A stretch of 64,000 bases of DNA from the NCBI GenBank assembly GCA_910589415.1, contig OU342631.1:54836598-54900597 (forward strand). The letters are read 5' to 3'. Below, one piece after another: positions 34,891-46,262 of the stretch. Under the pieces are notes generated by a model. The model searched no databases. It saw nothing but the letters and a program-made list of their open reading frames with translations, and was not told the DNA's origin. The first letter of the stretch is position 1. Every line of letters starts with the position of its first letter. The DNA comes from Malachius bipustulatus (Eukaryota > Arthropoda > Insecta > Coleoptera > Melyridae). Both the position numbers and the translations under genes were made by a program.

Positions 34891-36679
34891 TGTTATTAAA
34901 GTTGACATTGTGTGGTAAAATATTTCTAGCGACGTGATATTAATAATATATTATGACCTAGCGTGGTGTATCTTGTGGATTTAAATAAGTCACAAGAGTC
35001 GTTATCTCAAATCTTTAAGACAGCAAGTTTCCCTTAAATACAGCTGTCGAGTAGAGAATCAGTCCCAGGCCACTGCCGGGCCGCCGGGACAGTCGAAGAA
35101 GGGTGTAACACCGTGTCCTAGCTGCATCCGAGGATTGCGGTGCGTGCGTTGCGGTACGTGCGTTGCGAAGAACGATTGCGATAAAACACATGAGAATCAA
35201 TGGGACTGTGCATAGTAAACGCGTTGCCCGCAAAAGTCGTACGATAAAACGCCACCCCACGTATCGAGTTCATGTGTATGTGGTGTGAATCTGCAGCTTC
35301 CTGGTTGTGACCCAGTAGCGTGCGACACGGATAAAAGGTATTGTTGCGCTCGGCGAAGCGGGTGTCAAATAACCCTCTCGATACCATGGTATGTACCTGA
35401 AGTGATTTTGACGGCTGGCCACCGTACGAAGCAGGAATATAGTCTTACGTAGACATCCCTGATTTCCACTTCATGACTTGGCCCCTAGCTGGGGGCCGAT
35501 GCACGACATCAGAATTGCCGAGTCGCGGGTTTGGTGTGCCCATGCATCACAGATGCATGAAATGCGGGCTGGTTTTGGGGAGTAACAGAACGCTTTCATG
35601 GGGTGGTCAGCCAAACTTGCTCTATGGTGTGTGGTGGCCTCTTTGGAGGAGCTGCATGCAGGCGAGGGGCACGGCCTCAACAGTGCCTTACCAAGGACCT
35701 GTCTATGGTATTTATTATTTTCCTTAAATGTCTCGAGTCGTACCAATCATGTCCGTTTTTCTAAGCATTCTTTTATGAACATTTCAGCGCTCCCAAGGTT
35801 ATTCCATAGAAACAGATAAGAAATGTGTAGCGCTGTGCCAGAGTGTGGTGTCGGGGAGGACAACCCACGGCGAGTACTTGTTGTTTTACCATATAATTTG
35901 GCAGTCATTGCAGCAAATGTTAGTTTGTTTCTGTGAATAATCTACCTGATACATTCCTGATTGAATATGAAATATTATCCACGTAGTCTGAGTGGAAGTC
36001 GCAAATGTAAACAATTTTCTACGGGAAGACGGCTAATTGGCTATTCAGTAACTCACATACATATTATATTTCTATTAACTACTGAAGTTTAATTATTCTT
36101 TAATAATTCTATAAGATTTACCTTACGACAATTGTTATTATTATTATTGTTATGTAATACTACTACGGCAGCAAGTTTGCATCAAGCTTGTAGTGCTATC
36201 TAGGATCATGACGAATAGTAAATGCATCATAACTAGATTGTGTACTCATAAGTGTATTTTTATTCTGGCAAACAGAATAATTACCAAACACTCTACGCGA
36301 CACCTCCAAGTCAGATGCTTCGCAAGTCGTAAAGCCGTGCTACACCTACTTTACAAATTAAACCAGTAAAATGTATCATAAACTCTCATATTGTAGAGAT
36401 CTATAGCAAAGTGGTATCTACGATTTATCCTCATAATTAGCCACATCGGCTGATCAATAAATCGGTCTTGAAAACCTTAATTACCTGACAATGCAGGGCT
36501 GTTTAACCACTGAGTAATGAGACTAAAAACTAGCAGTAATTATTATTATGCTGAAATATAATCATATCTCCACCACTGATATTTAACATTGATAAGATTT
36601 TGTCACAGTCTCTGCTTATTTAATATTTTTTATGGCGTATTTATTTGTCTCTTTATTTATTTATTTTCCATATTTACCC
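34891..36679. other. Unassigned sequence
   Basis: No recognised gene. The part 35060-35730 has more even composition and several overlapping short frames on both strands, none with a motif; it could contain an old exon or element. A short repeat GTGCGTTGCG(GTAC)GTGCGTTGCG lies at 35150-35168. Confidence 0.35.
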
Positions 36680-36968
36680 TGTTGGTTTCTCTTCAACAAA
36701 AATAAATAATGAAAGCAGCTCGGGGAGTCCCCGTTATACATAGGCTAGATTAAAGTATTTCACACGGCACGATGAACGGATACATTATAAATAGAACCCA
36801 CACAAGGTCAATTGATCATCCCCCTGGGTCTCTCTAGTAGTACAAGCATCAGTTAATTCGAAGTATCAAAAATCCATCTTCCAAGTGCGGGATTGTTTTT
36901 GATTTGAATAATTTACGTCAAGAAATTAAGACTTTTATTTCCAAATAGTATAAAGTTTACGTTAAATT
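36680..36968 (+). repeat. Copia-type 5' LTR (putative) with primer-binding site
   Basis: The stretch begins TGTTGG, typical of Copia LTRs, has a TATA box (TATAAATA, 36786-36793), and is followed at once by GGTTATGGGCCC (about 36974-36985), the Copia-type primer site matching an internal fragment of initiator tRNA-Met. A Copia gag frame starts about 120 bp further on. The 3' boundary is degenerate (no clear terminal CA) and no second LTR was found, so boundaries are approximate. Confidence 0.55.
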
Positions 36969-37107
36969 TAATGGGTTATGGGCCCGGTCACAACCGTGAA
37001 TACGTGACGAAATTGAGATGCGTGCAGGTGTGGATTAACGCGAAAGTTAAGTGCGCATTACTGGTTGGTCAACATTGTGAACTCTGTTAACAATGTAAAA
37101 CTTAAAA

Positions 37108-38757
37108 GTGCAGAGAAACATTCAACCATTCAACGATGAAAAATACAGTGTGTGGAAAGTTCGTATTCGTGCCCTTCTAACCGAGCTTGTCCTTAAAGTC
37201 ATTGATGGAGAAATTCCAGAAGAAATTACTGACGCCCGAGAAAGAGATGAGCGAACTGCCAAGATTACCATCATTGAATATTTGGCAGAATGATGCTTTC
37301 CTTGGATTTGCGATTGCGGATCAAACGGCAAAGAACATCCTTAAAAATTTGGAAGGCCTATAAGCACGGAAAAATCTTGCTACTCAATTGACCTTAGAAG
37401 AAGTTATTAAGTATCAAACTTCAAGGTGACACACAAATAAGAAATCACTTCACAGTTTTCGAAGAGTTGGTAACAGAGTTGTTAGCAGTAGAAGCCAAGT
37501 TGGAGGAAACAGATAAAGGATCCCATCTACTTCTGACACTTCCCACTAGTTACGATGGTGTGATCATAGCGATAGAAACATTGGGTACGTTCACCTGACG
37601 TCAGCTGTTGAATAGCATCGCAAAATTGTTGAGTGTTAGTTGTTGCAACATGTTGGAAATAGTCTGAACGAATTGTTGAGATCGAGAGACATGTGACATG
37701 TTTCTGGATACGATTCGAGTTCATAGAAATAATTATTATCATTTCTTTGTCATTGGTTGTATCAGAGGCATTCTTACTTCCAACTTTTACTTCCCATTTT
37801 GTGCATGTGCGTAACATACGTTGACTGTGCTGAGCGTGAAATATTTACGCTCACAGAAATACTCAACAGTTTAGCAAGTTTAAATGGTGAGCGGTAAGTC
37901 TGGACGCAACCGCTACCTCAACAGCTTAACAGTTGACGTGTCAATAGGTGAACGTACCTATTATCAGAGATAATTTAACCTTGGCATTTGTCAAAACTCG
38001 TCTTTTAGATCACGAAGTAAAATTGCGAGCTGGACAAAGTGACACTAGTTCAAAAGTTTTAAACATTGAAGCTAGCAACAAGGAGTTGAATTGCTCATCG
38101 GGAGCCTTCAAAACGAAATAAGTTTCATAAGCAAAAAAATGTTTCATTTCGAAAATCAACCTCAGTGAGGAAATTCAAGGGAACATTACTATGGCCGTAA
38201 GGGACATCTGAAAAAGGATTGTTTCTTGTAAAAAAAACTTTAACAATAACTCTAACCGTGATCGAACTATACAGTCAGTACAAATATCGGAACAACCATT
38301 AAGAGCGAATGAAAATGTTGGCTTTGCATTTATGATAAATGTAAATACATAAACTAAAGCAATCAGAGGAGGAGATAAGTTTCATTCTGGATTCGGGAGC
38401 CTCGGACCACTTGGTGAAGAGATATGATTTTTTAGCACCTCCACAATCTTGAAGCCTCAAATGAAAATTTCAATTGCGAAGATAGATGAGTTTATCATCG
38501 CAAGCACATGGGGTACCATCCAGGTCATGGGCAACACCGGGACTCCAGGTGTCCTTGAAGTTGTACTCTATTGTCCGGAAGTTCCGTACAACCTACTCTC
38601 AGTAAGAAAAATGCAACAGGCTGGAATGACCATAATATTCGAAAAGCATGGTGTTTCAATAACAAAAGGTAGTAAAAAGATATTGAAGGGTAAGTTATTG
38701 AACAGTTTAATAATTGTGGATTTAATGGTAAATAAAAATCGAGGAGAGTCAGTTTAT
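37108..38757 (+). pseudogene. Copia gag and protease relic
   Basis: A gag start (FNDEKYSVWKVRIRALL) is followed, across frameshifts, by LLGFAIADQTAKNIL-like and [13 protein letters not shown] segments typical of Copia gag. After the MITE at 37583-37959 the gag resumes with [17 protein letters not shown]. Then come a degenerate zinc knuckle (HYYGRKGHLKKDC, about 38184-38222; the first Cys is lost) and the aspartic protease core FILDSGASDHLV (from 38381), leading into a pre-integrase stretch (38449-38750). Integrase, RT and the 3' LTR are missing: the relic stops where LINE copy B begins. Confidence 0.8.
37583..37959. mobile_element. MITE inserted in the Copia gag
   Basis: The 377-bp insertion splits the gag codons for ETL|SE. 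Its ends are GGGTACGTTCACCT and the mirror AGGTGAACGTACCT, with further inverted similarity inside (GACGTCA and CAACTGTTGA words). ATT is duplicated on both sides (37580-37582 and 37960-37962). A 3-bp duplication suggests a Harbinger-like origin, though ATT is not the usual TWA. It has no coding frame. Confidence 0.8.
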
Positions 38758-38759
38758 AT

Positions 38760-41203
38760 AAAGCGGAAGCGGAATCGTTTGCGATCAGCTGTGGTTTTAC
38801 CCAGCTCGTTGATGAACCAACACGCATTCCCGATCGCGAGGGAGAATTCGCCAGCCTGTTGGATCTGTTTTTGACCACGAACCCTCAAATGTATACTATT
38901 ACGGTGAAAGCCCCACTAGGTTCCTCAGACCATAAACTAATCTCAACATCTTGTGTCCTACCAATTACTAGTGTTAAAGAAGCAAGTAAACCTCGTGTAG
39001 TCTGGCACTATAGATCTGCTAAATGCGAACTCAGGGAATATTATCGAGATTTTCCATGGAGGTGTGTTTGTTTCGGCTCTAATGATCCATCTGTTTGTGC
39101 TAGGGAAGTTGCTCAAGTCATCCTAACAGGCATGGAAGCCTACATTCCCTTTTCAAAAAAACAGCCCTCAAACAGCAAACCTTGGTTCAACAAAAGATGC
39201 AAGGAAGCTGTCGCCTCCAAACAACTGGCTTTTCGCCAATGGCGAGAAAGCCCCGACAGCATAAAGCACCACAATTTCATCCTTGCTCGAAACAGATGCA
39301 AAGAAATAATAGATCGAACCAAGGAAACTCACAACCAAAGAATTAGGAACAAACTTATCTCCTGTCCTAACGGTTCGAAATCTTTTTGGTCTGTAACCAA
39401 GGCAGTCAGTCAGAACTTCACCAGATCCACGATTCCACCACTTACACGGACAGATGGGACTATCGCATCCACGGCTACTGAGAAGGCGAACTTGTTGGCG
39501 GGAGTCTTTTCTTCATACTCTTCCGTCGACTTTCATGGAAGAACTCCGCCAATGATCCCTTCCGTGGAGCCCAAAATGTCAGACATTGTTTTCCGACAGC
39601 GTATCATAAAGAGCATTATGTTAGCCTTAGACCCAAACAAAGCTTCTGGGCCCGATGACGTACCTGTTATCGTACTAAAAAAATGCGCCACTGAGCTGTC
39701 ATCTGTTTTCTGCCGACTTTTCAACTTGTCGTATAAAAAGGGAATATTTCCTTCTTGCTGGAAATGTGCACGGATCCAACCTATTCCCAAGAAAGGCAAA
39801 AAGACTATACCAAGTAACTATCGACCAGTGGCACTGCTTTCAGTAATATCCAAGATTATGGAGAAAGCTATTAACCAACATCTTTTAAAATACTTGGAAG
39901 GAGCTAATATAATCAGCGACCGCCAATACGGATTCCGCAAACAGAGGTCAACTGGTGACCTCCTCACTTACGTCACCGAGTTGTGGAACAGCGCAATCGA
40001 GCACCATGGGGAGTCTCGAGGGGTTGCGCTTGATATTTCTAGAGCTTTCGACCGTGTTTGGCATGGTGGACTGTTGGCAAAACTGCAGGCCTATGGCATG
40101 TCCGAGAAATTCTGCTTGTGGCTTGCGAGTTATCTCGAAAATCTTTCATTGCAGGTGGCAGTCGATGGAGTTCTTTCTGAGACCTTTTCCATCAATGCCG
40201 GTGTGCCTCAGGGATCCATTTTATCTCCGACTCTCTTTCTAATATTTATAAACGACTTGCTTGAAACAACAAAAAATCCAATATACAGTTTTGCCGACGA
40301 CAGTACCCTCATATCTTCTTATACGTTAGATGCGCGAACATCTGCCATCGACGCACAGACTCGCAGGGAGCAAGAAGTTGCTATACTTAACAATGACTTG
40401 CAAGACATTCTAACTTGGGGCGACAGAAACCAAGTCCAATTTAATGCTGGAAAAACCCAAGCAGCCATCTTCTCCAAAAAGACCAACGTTTTGGAGCCGG
40501 ATATGATGATGGCGGGACACTCTCTTACCCCAGCGTCATCTCTTCGTTTACTTGGAGTGAGCCTTGGAGCAAACATGTCTTGGCATGATCATGTTGCAGG
40601 TCTGGCGAAGAGTGCTTCTCAAAAACTTGGAACACTCTTCCGAACGAAGAAATTTTATACACCACAACAGCTTCTCCTCTTATACAAGGCTCAAATCCGA
40701 CCATCCTTGGAGTACTGCTAACATATTTGGAGCTCAGCTCCTAAACATACGCTGAGACTACTGGACTCTATTCAGAAAAGAGCCATCCGCTTGATTGGGG
40801 ACCCAGATTTGACAAAAAATTTAGACACTCTCGAACATCGAAGAAGAGTAGCTGACCTGAGTCTGTTTTACAGATATTTTAATGAAAAGTGTTCAAAAGA
40901 CGTGGCCCGCTTGATCCCACCAAGATCAAGACCGGGCAGAAATACACGCCGAGCCGCAGACGCTCATCCTTATCAGGTTCAGCTCGTTACACCTCGTACC
41001 ACCCTATTTCAGACCTCTTTTATGTATAGAACCGCATCACTTTGGAATAGCATTCCAAAGGGCGTGTTTCCCGAAGTATACAACCTACAGAGATTCAAGG
41101 CCAACGTGAATCGATATCTCCGCTCATGCACCGCTCCCAGAGCGTCATAGGGATTTCCCTGCAGTGCATGTGCATTTTCAATTAAAAAAAAAAAAAAAAA
41201 AAA
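38760..41203 (+). pseudogene. CR1/Jockey-type LINE copy B (5'-truncated, nearly open)
   Basis: The frame is open from about 38768 to 40721 and, after one in-frame TAA (40719-40721), continues in the same frame to 41150. It starts inside the endonuclease (LVDEPTRIPDREG, DLFLTTNP, GSSDHKLIS with the SDH motif), then has the RT: KASGPDDVPVIVLKKC, NYRPVALLSVISKIMEK, GVALDISRAFDRVW, INAGVPQGSILSPTLF and the active site FADDSTL (about codon 477 from 38859). It ends IPKGVFPEVYN and a 3' UTR with an A-run at 41184-41203. Truncation falls at the junction with the Copia relic. It is the best-preserved of the copies A, B and C/D. Confidence 0.85.
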
Positions 41204-41209
41204 TATATA

Positions 41210-42434
41210 TATATACAGGGTTGCTCATTAGTGCGGCAAAGTAGCTTTTATACTAGAATTCTAAATAATTCTAAAAAAACTCGTATACCTCTCCACCAAG
41301 TACGATTTTCTCCACTTAAAAATATTTTTATAATATACAGGGTGGTCCTTTTATATAATCACAACATCAACTTTCTTATTTTAAATACAAGGGTACAATT
41401 TTTTTCAAGTTTTGGATTGAGATCTAATTTCTGAGTTGAATGACATAATGTTACCTTAACCAACCCTCCCGGTTTATGCGCTATGTCAATTTTTCTGAAA
41501 AATAATTCAAATGTAACCGTCCAGAAAACTAATAAAATTAATTTCGTTTTTCAATATTAAAAATTCTCGCATCATGCACCAACAAGGTGACACATGAAGG
41601 TGTTTAAATATCTATTGGGAAGTTTAATTTTTTATACAGGGTGTTTAAAAGCCAGCTACAAACTATGAAGATTTCGAATCGACTTTTCTTGTTTATTTTA
41701 AATACAACGCCCTGTATATTATCACGTCATCAATTAGGTTTTGAAGTCCTCCTTCAACCTATTATAGGGTTTCCTATACCTAACTCTCATAGTTTGGAAG
41801 TTAGAGAAATTTCTTTGGAAAATAACTAAAATTGATAATCAACAACAAACAAAAACATCAAAAGACTGCCAACATAATCTTCCATTACCTTACAGATTAC
41901 AAAAATTTATAATAAATGGTCAAACTGTTCACCTTTTAAATGCTCTTCTCACTTCCATTAACGTCTCAATTGTAACCCCATTAAACGCTTCTTGTATTTT
42001 AAATGTAGAGTTCTTTGGAGTAGTAGCAGGCGTCTGATAGACAATATCGTCAACACGTGCCCAAAAAAAAAATCATCTTAGTTAGGTCTGGTAATCTGGT
42101 TGGTCAGGTTGATGTGGCTCCCCCTGCCCATCCATCCATTTTCATACTTTTGGTTTAAAAAAATTCTCACAAAATTTTTTTTTAGACAATTTACCACCAT
42201 CTTACAGTTTTTTATCGCTGGCGTCCGAACTAATTTTTTTTTTATGAAACTGATTATGCCATTCCGTGGTCTCATATCAAGTACACAAATCCTCAAAGTT
42301 TCAATTTTTTATCTTAAAAATTAAGCTCTATTTAGGGGGTAGACACTAGTGTTGGGACACCCGGTACAAGCAACAACAAAAAATATACTCCTAGTTTTAT
42401 TTTCTGTGAAAGAAACAGTGAAGCTTTTAATAAA
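41210..42434. repeat. Cluster of TACAGGGTG-type element ends
   Basis: TACAGGGTTG (41213), TACAGGGTGGTCC (41338) and TACAGGGTGTTTAAAAG (41636) point right, while CGCCCTGTA (41709) and GGACACCCGGTA (42354) point left. Such ends mark short insect elements inserted near or into each other, but no single unit could be delimited with confidence. No coding frame with a motif is present. Confidence 0.45.
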
Positions 42435-43735
42435 GGGTTTTCCAACAAGAGGTGTTATTTTGAATCACCCGGTATTTCGGTAGCTGTCACGTTTGAAGCT
42501 TTTATTCTTTGACATTTGACAAGTAGAAACTACGCCATTACTAAAAATGGAACGATACACGCTTCAACAACGCATTGAAATTATTAAAATTAACTACAAA
42601 AATGGTGTAAATCTTGCAGTCACAGTTCGCAAAACTAAAGCATTTTTGGGTCGTCGTGAAGCACCTTGTCGGACCGCAATACAGAAATTGGTGGAAAAAT
42701 TCGAGCTGTTGGGACAAGTTACTGATGTGAAGAATAAAACCCGTGCACGTCGCTCAAGAACAACTGAGAATATTGCTGCTGTAGCCCAAAGTGTAGAAGA
42801 AAACCCAGATTTGTCGATTCCTCGTCGTTCTTTGGATTTGGGCATTCCACAAACGTCATTACACCGTATTTTGCATAAAGACTTGGGTCTTAAGGCTTAT
42901 AAAGTTCAGTTAACACAAGAACTCAAGCCGCCCGATCATCAACAACGTCGTGTCTTTGCTGATTGGGTCCTTGAAATGCATGAAAATGATCCGGAATTCC
43001 ACCGAAAAATCATTTTGACTGATGAGGCCCATTTTCACCTCGGTGGCTACGTCAACAAACAAAATTTCCGTATCTGGGGCTCAGAAAATCCAAGAGTTAT
43101 TGTTGAGAAGCCTCTCCATCCTCAACGTGTGACTGTTTGGTGCGGTTTATGGTCCGGCGGGGTCATTGGACCTTACTTTTTCGAAAATGAGGTTGGGTCA
43201 AGAGTTACGGTGAATGGATTGCGCTATCGAGAGATGATTAATGATTTTTTATGATCGGAGTTGGATGGTATTGATCTGGACAACGTTTACTTTCAACAAG
43301 AGGGCGCTACGTGCCACACGAGCAACGAAACCATTGCTCTTTTACGGGAAAAGTTTCCGGACCGTGTTATCTCTGGAAGAGGTGATCACAATTGGCCTCC
43401 GAGATCTTGTGATTTAACACCTTGCGACTTCTTCCTTTGGGGCTACGTGAAAGATAAGGTGTACGCCAACAGCCCAGCGTCGATTCAAGACCTCAAAGAT
43501 GGAATTCGTGAGGCTATCGAGGACATAGGGCAGCCACTTTGCGATTTGGTTATGGAAAATTTCATGAAAAGGATATGGTCCTGTAAGCGTGGTCTTGGTG
43601 GCCATTTGGCTGATGTTGTTTTTCATTATTAACGGCATACCTTCCTCTTTATTATGAAATAGACATCCGATCATTTATCTCAAAAAATGGCCTTTTTCTT
43701 TGAATACCAAAATAACACCTCTTGTTGGAAAACCC
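42435..43735 (+). mobile_element. Mariner-like DNA transposon, near complete
   Basis: The 1301-bp element has perfect 27-bp terminal inverted repeats (42435-42461 and 43709-43735) beginning GGGTTTTCCAACAAGAGG. TA lies close to each end (TAAA on the left, ATA on the right), but an exact TA duplication cannot be fixed. The size and a single transposase gene are normal for Tc1/mariner elements. The plus-strand flank at 43741 contains an R4/Dong fragment. Confidence 0.85.
42547..43632 (+). pseudogene. Mariner-like transposase with one internal stop
   Basis: A single frame of 361 codons with one TGA at codon 236 (43252-43254). The N-terminal half has helix-turn-helix-like DNA-binding sequence (LQQRIEIIKINYKNG, then PQTSLHRILHKDLGL). 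The DDE core shows ILTDEAHFHLGG (D159), QQEGATCHTS (250-259), where the family normally has D rather than E252, and WPPRSCDLTPCDFFLWG (D289, D294). The enzyme would excise and reinsert the element at TA sites. The stop and the D-to-E change suggest that it is inactive. This type of transposase is widespread in insects. Confidence 0.88.
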
Positions 43736-43740
43736 ATATC

Positions 43741-43935
43741 AACACGAAAAGCACAATGAGTGGAGAAGTGAGCCCAGTTAGCACTGGAAACACGTCCATG
43801 ACACTTATCAATCACGTGTCGACAAACAAGCGTCGAACGCATGATTTGGTAATGGAGAGCTATTTCCTGAGACAGAGGGGTTTATGGTTGGTTTTAACTT
43901 GGAATATCATTAGGATATCTCTGCGACCAAATAAA
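43741..43935 (+). pseudogene. Second R4/Dong-like LINE fragment
   Basis: One frame reads HVDKQASNA followed by GNGELFPETEGFMVGF, matching HVDKQASNKW and GNLFGETEGFM in the R4/Dong copy at about 17490-17560. The DNA word GTCGACAAACAGGCGTCGAAC also matches with few changes. Only about 190 bp remain. Confidence 0.65.
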
Positions 43936-45125
43936 TAAATGCATACATCTATCAAATACAATGACATAATAAAATCTGTACCAATTATTTGTATCGATAA
44001 ATTTTATTTTTTAATAGTTACGAGCGCACTATCCTCTTGACTCAGGTTACCGTCTTAAAGCGTGAAACGCTGTATCCAAACTCCAAAATCTAGATAAAAT
44101 AATAACTTAGATATAAATCTCTTGATGCAAAAATTTTTAGTAACTAAAAAATTCAAAGACTGTGCAGATAGGCGCGCATCTACTGGACATAAAGTCATGA
44201 AATCAATACCTACCTCGTTTTCATGAGAAAAATCTTCAAATGTCTATCGCAACAGTAATCTCATAAATTCAGCATTAATGAGAACTGTGTTATACTCGTA
44301 GCTTTCTAGAAACCACGAAACACTGTTGAAAACAGATCAGATACGTTTCATAAATTTATTGCTATTGGTATCGGAGCTTGATCATATCGCTCAGGTGTAT
44401 AAATTACAGTGACTGTAAACAGTCACGCCTCAGATTATTATATCTCTTGTCTTGTCCGTACCCGCTAAAGTTTACATTTCTTCCTTTTCAACGTTAACAA
44501 GCGCGGATTTATTAAATTTTAAGCTTGTCTGTTCAATTCTAAAATAACATAAAATTAATACGAATTTCATAACAGCTGCTCTCGCAACAGGTATATTTTG
44601 TTAACTGAGGAAGAGTTTGTTCTTCTCGATAAAATTCTCTATTAGTATTTCCTAATATTTAACTTGTCCTTGAACGGCTGTTATAAATTATTTTTCTCGC
44701 ACTTCAATATTAAAGTGATCTTCGAAAGGAGTTCATGGTCTACAAGTGTATAGGTATAGAGTGTTAATGAATACGTGTTACAAACTTAAAGTGCATGTAG
44801 GAAATGCAAAAATTGGCGAAAAATTTGCTGTAGACGTGGGTCATTGGAGCTTTAGTTTTCGGGATAGGTACAAGGTGTTTTTTTTTTTTTAAAGAAGGGT
44901 AAATCCATTATAGATACCCATGCGTATGTGGGAGTCCCACCCACTAAAACCCCCTCCTTTCGAGGGGCGTCTGATTCTTAGTCACCGGAAGCACCTCAGC
45001 CTCATGGGCTTATTGTGCACCCCCTTTTACTTCATGACACCCATTCTATCAGTCTGGTTCCCTGAACTAACTTGTACAGCCCCATTACTGGATGAGTGTC
45101 ATATTCAAGTACAAGGTGTACAAGG
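43936..45125. other. No recognisable gene
   Basis: AT-rich, non-coding. ACAAGGTGT words at 44870 and 45112-45135 are remnants of element ends. A 72-residue frame at 44920-45138 has no motif. Confidence 0.35.
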
Positions 45126-45490
45126 TACAAGGTGTTAAACTTCTTGGAAAAAATTTATATTTTCAGAATATCTAAAAACTGACTGATTAAATAATTCGAA
45201 ATTTTGCAAAATAATTGTTGTACTAATTGAAGTACCTGCACGATTGCGTAAAATATGTAATCCAGTGGCATAGATCTAAGTTTGTCGTTACGTTTTTTTT
45301 TATATAATTTCTTCACCACTGATTTTAATGCAAATATGACATTTCTTGTAGATACCTCGTATTGTTAAGAGGAGAAAAGCTATCTTAATTTTTTGTCATA
45401 GCACACATTGTTTTCGAGATAATTCATAATGTACGAATCCCTACAAGGTAAAATATACAAAATCAATGCTGATGGATGCATATTTCCAGA
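45126..45490 (+). repeat. Single-arm relative of foldback FB1
   Basis: From TACAAGGTGTTAAAC onward the sequence follows the left arm of FB1 at 6200: AATAATTCGAAATTTTG, TTCACCACTGATTTTAATGC, AGATACCTCGTATTGTT, TTTTTGTCATAGCACACATTG and CATAATGTACGAATCCC have clear counterparts in the same order. No mirrored right arm follows. It is diverged but colinear. Confidence 0.7.
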
Positions 45491-45929
45491 AACTAATGAT
45501 AGTATTTATTTTTCAATTACTCAATAATATACGTCGATAATGCCTTAGATACGAGATACATAAACCCCTCCATAACAACCAGGACGTTATAAGCGGGAGT
45601 TATAATCTATACAGGGTGTTCTACAAGCTCTATGACAAACTTTGACAGATGGTAGGTTGCTTGATTTTAAACATATTTTTTCAATAAACATGGGTCCGAT
45701 TCGTTTTTGTTTAGAAGTTACAGTTACTAGATATCCTAGAATCCCTACCGATTCAATAATTATGTAAGAAAATTGTTGCATTTAGTTTCATTGTAGCGAT
45801 ATAATTGAAAAAATAAAGTCTTATATATATATATAAGACTGCATATATGCCCCACTGGCGTTACTTAAGTCTTAGGCTGCTGAAAGATGAGATCATTCAA
45901 CTAAATTTCCTCTATCGCTATTTGTCTGT
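45491..45929. other. Element-end remnants and a perfect 24-bp palindrome
   Basis: TATACAGGGTGTTCTACAAG at about 45609 is another TACAGGGTG-type end. A perfect palindrome built on TA repeats spans 45817-45840 (AGTCT, TA-repeat core, AGACT). There is no gene. Confidence 0.5.
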
Positions 45930-46262
45930 AAAATATCTGTAAAACAGACTCAGGTCAGCTACTCTTCTCCGATGTTCGAGAGTGTCTAAATTTTTTGTCA
46001 AATCTGGGTCTCCAATCAAGTGTATGGCTCTTTTCTGGATAGAGTCGAGTAGTCTCGGCGTATGCTTAGGAGCTGAGCTCCAAACATATGAGCAATGTTT
46101 GTGGTGTATAAAATTTCTTCGTGCGGAAGAGTGTTCCAAGTTTTTAAGAAGCACTCTTTGCCAGACCTGCAACATGATCATGCCAAGACATGTTCGCTCC
46201 GAGGCTCACTCCAAGTAAACGAAGAGATGAAGTAAGAGAGTGTCCCGCCATCACCATATCCG
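45930..46262 (-). pseudogene. CR1/Jockey-type LINE copy D (3' part of the C/D element)
   Basis: On the minus strand it matches copy B from the end of the RT domain: LEHSSARRNFIHHK, YVWSSAPKHTPRLLDS, IGDPDLTKNLDTLEHRRRVADLSLFYRYF. It is cut at 45930, where copy B would go on for about 270 bp. At 46262 it is interrupted by the plus-strand LINE 46263-48006, beyond which copy C continues colinearly. C and D are therefore one split element. Confidence 0.8.

Noticed and set aside
35471..35746. Possible 91-residue minus-strand gene
   Set aside because: Overlaps plus-strand frames of similar length, has no motif, no splice evidence and no second copy.
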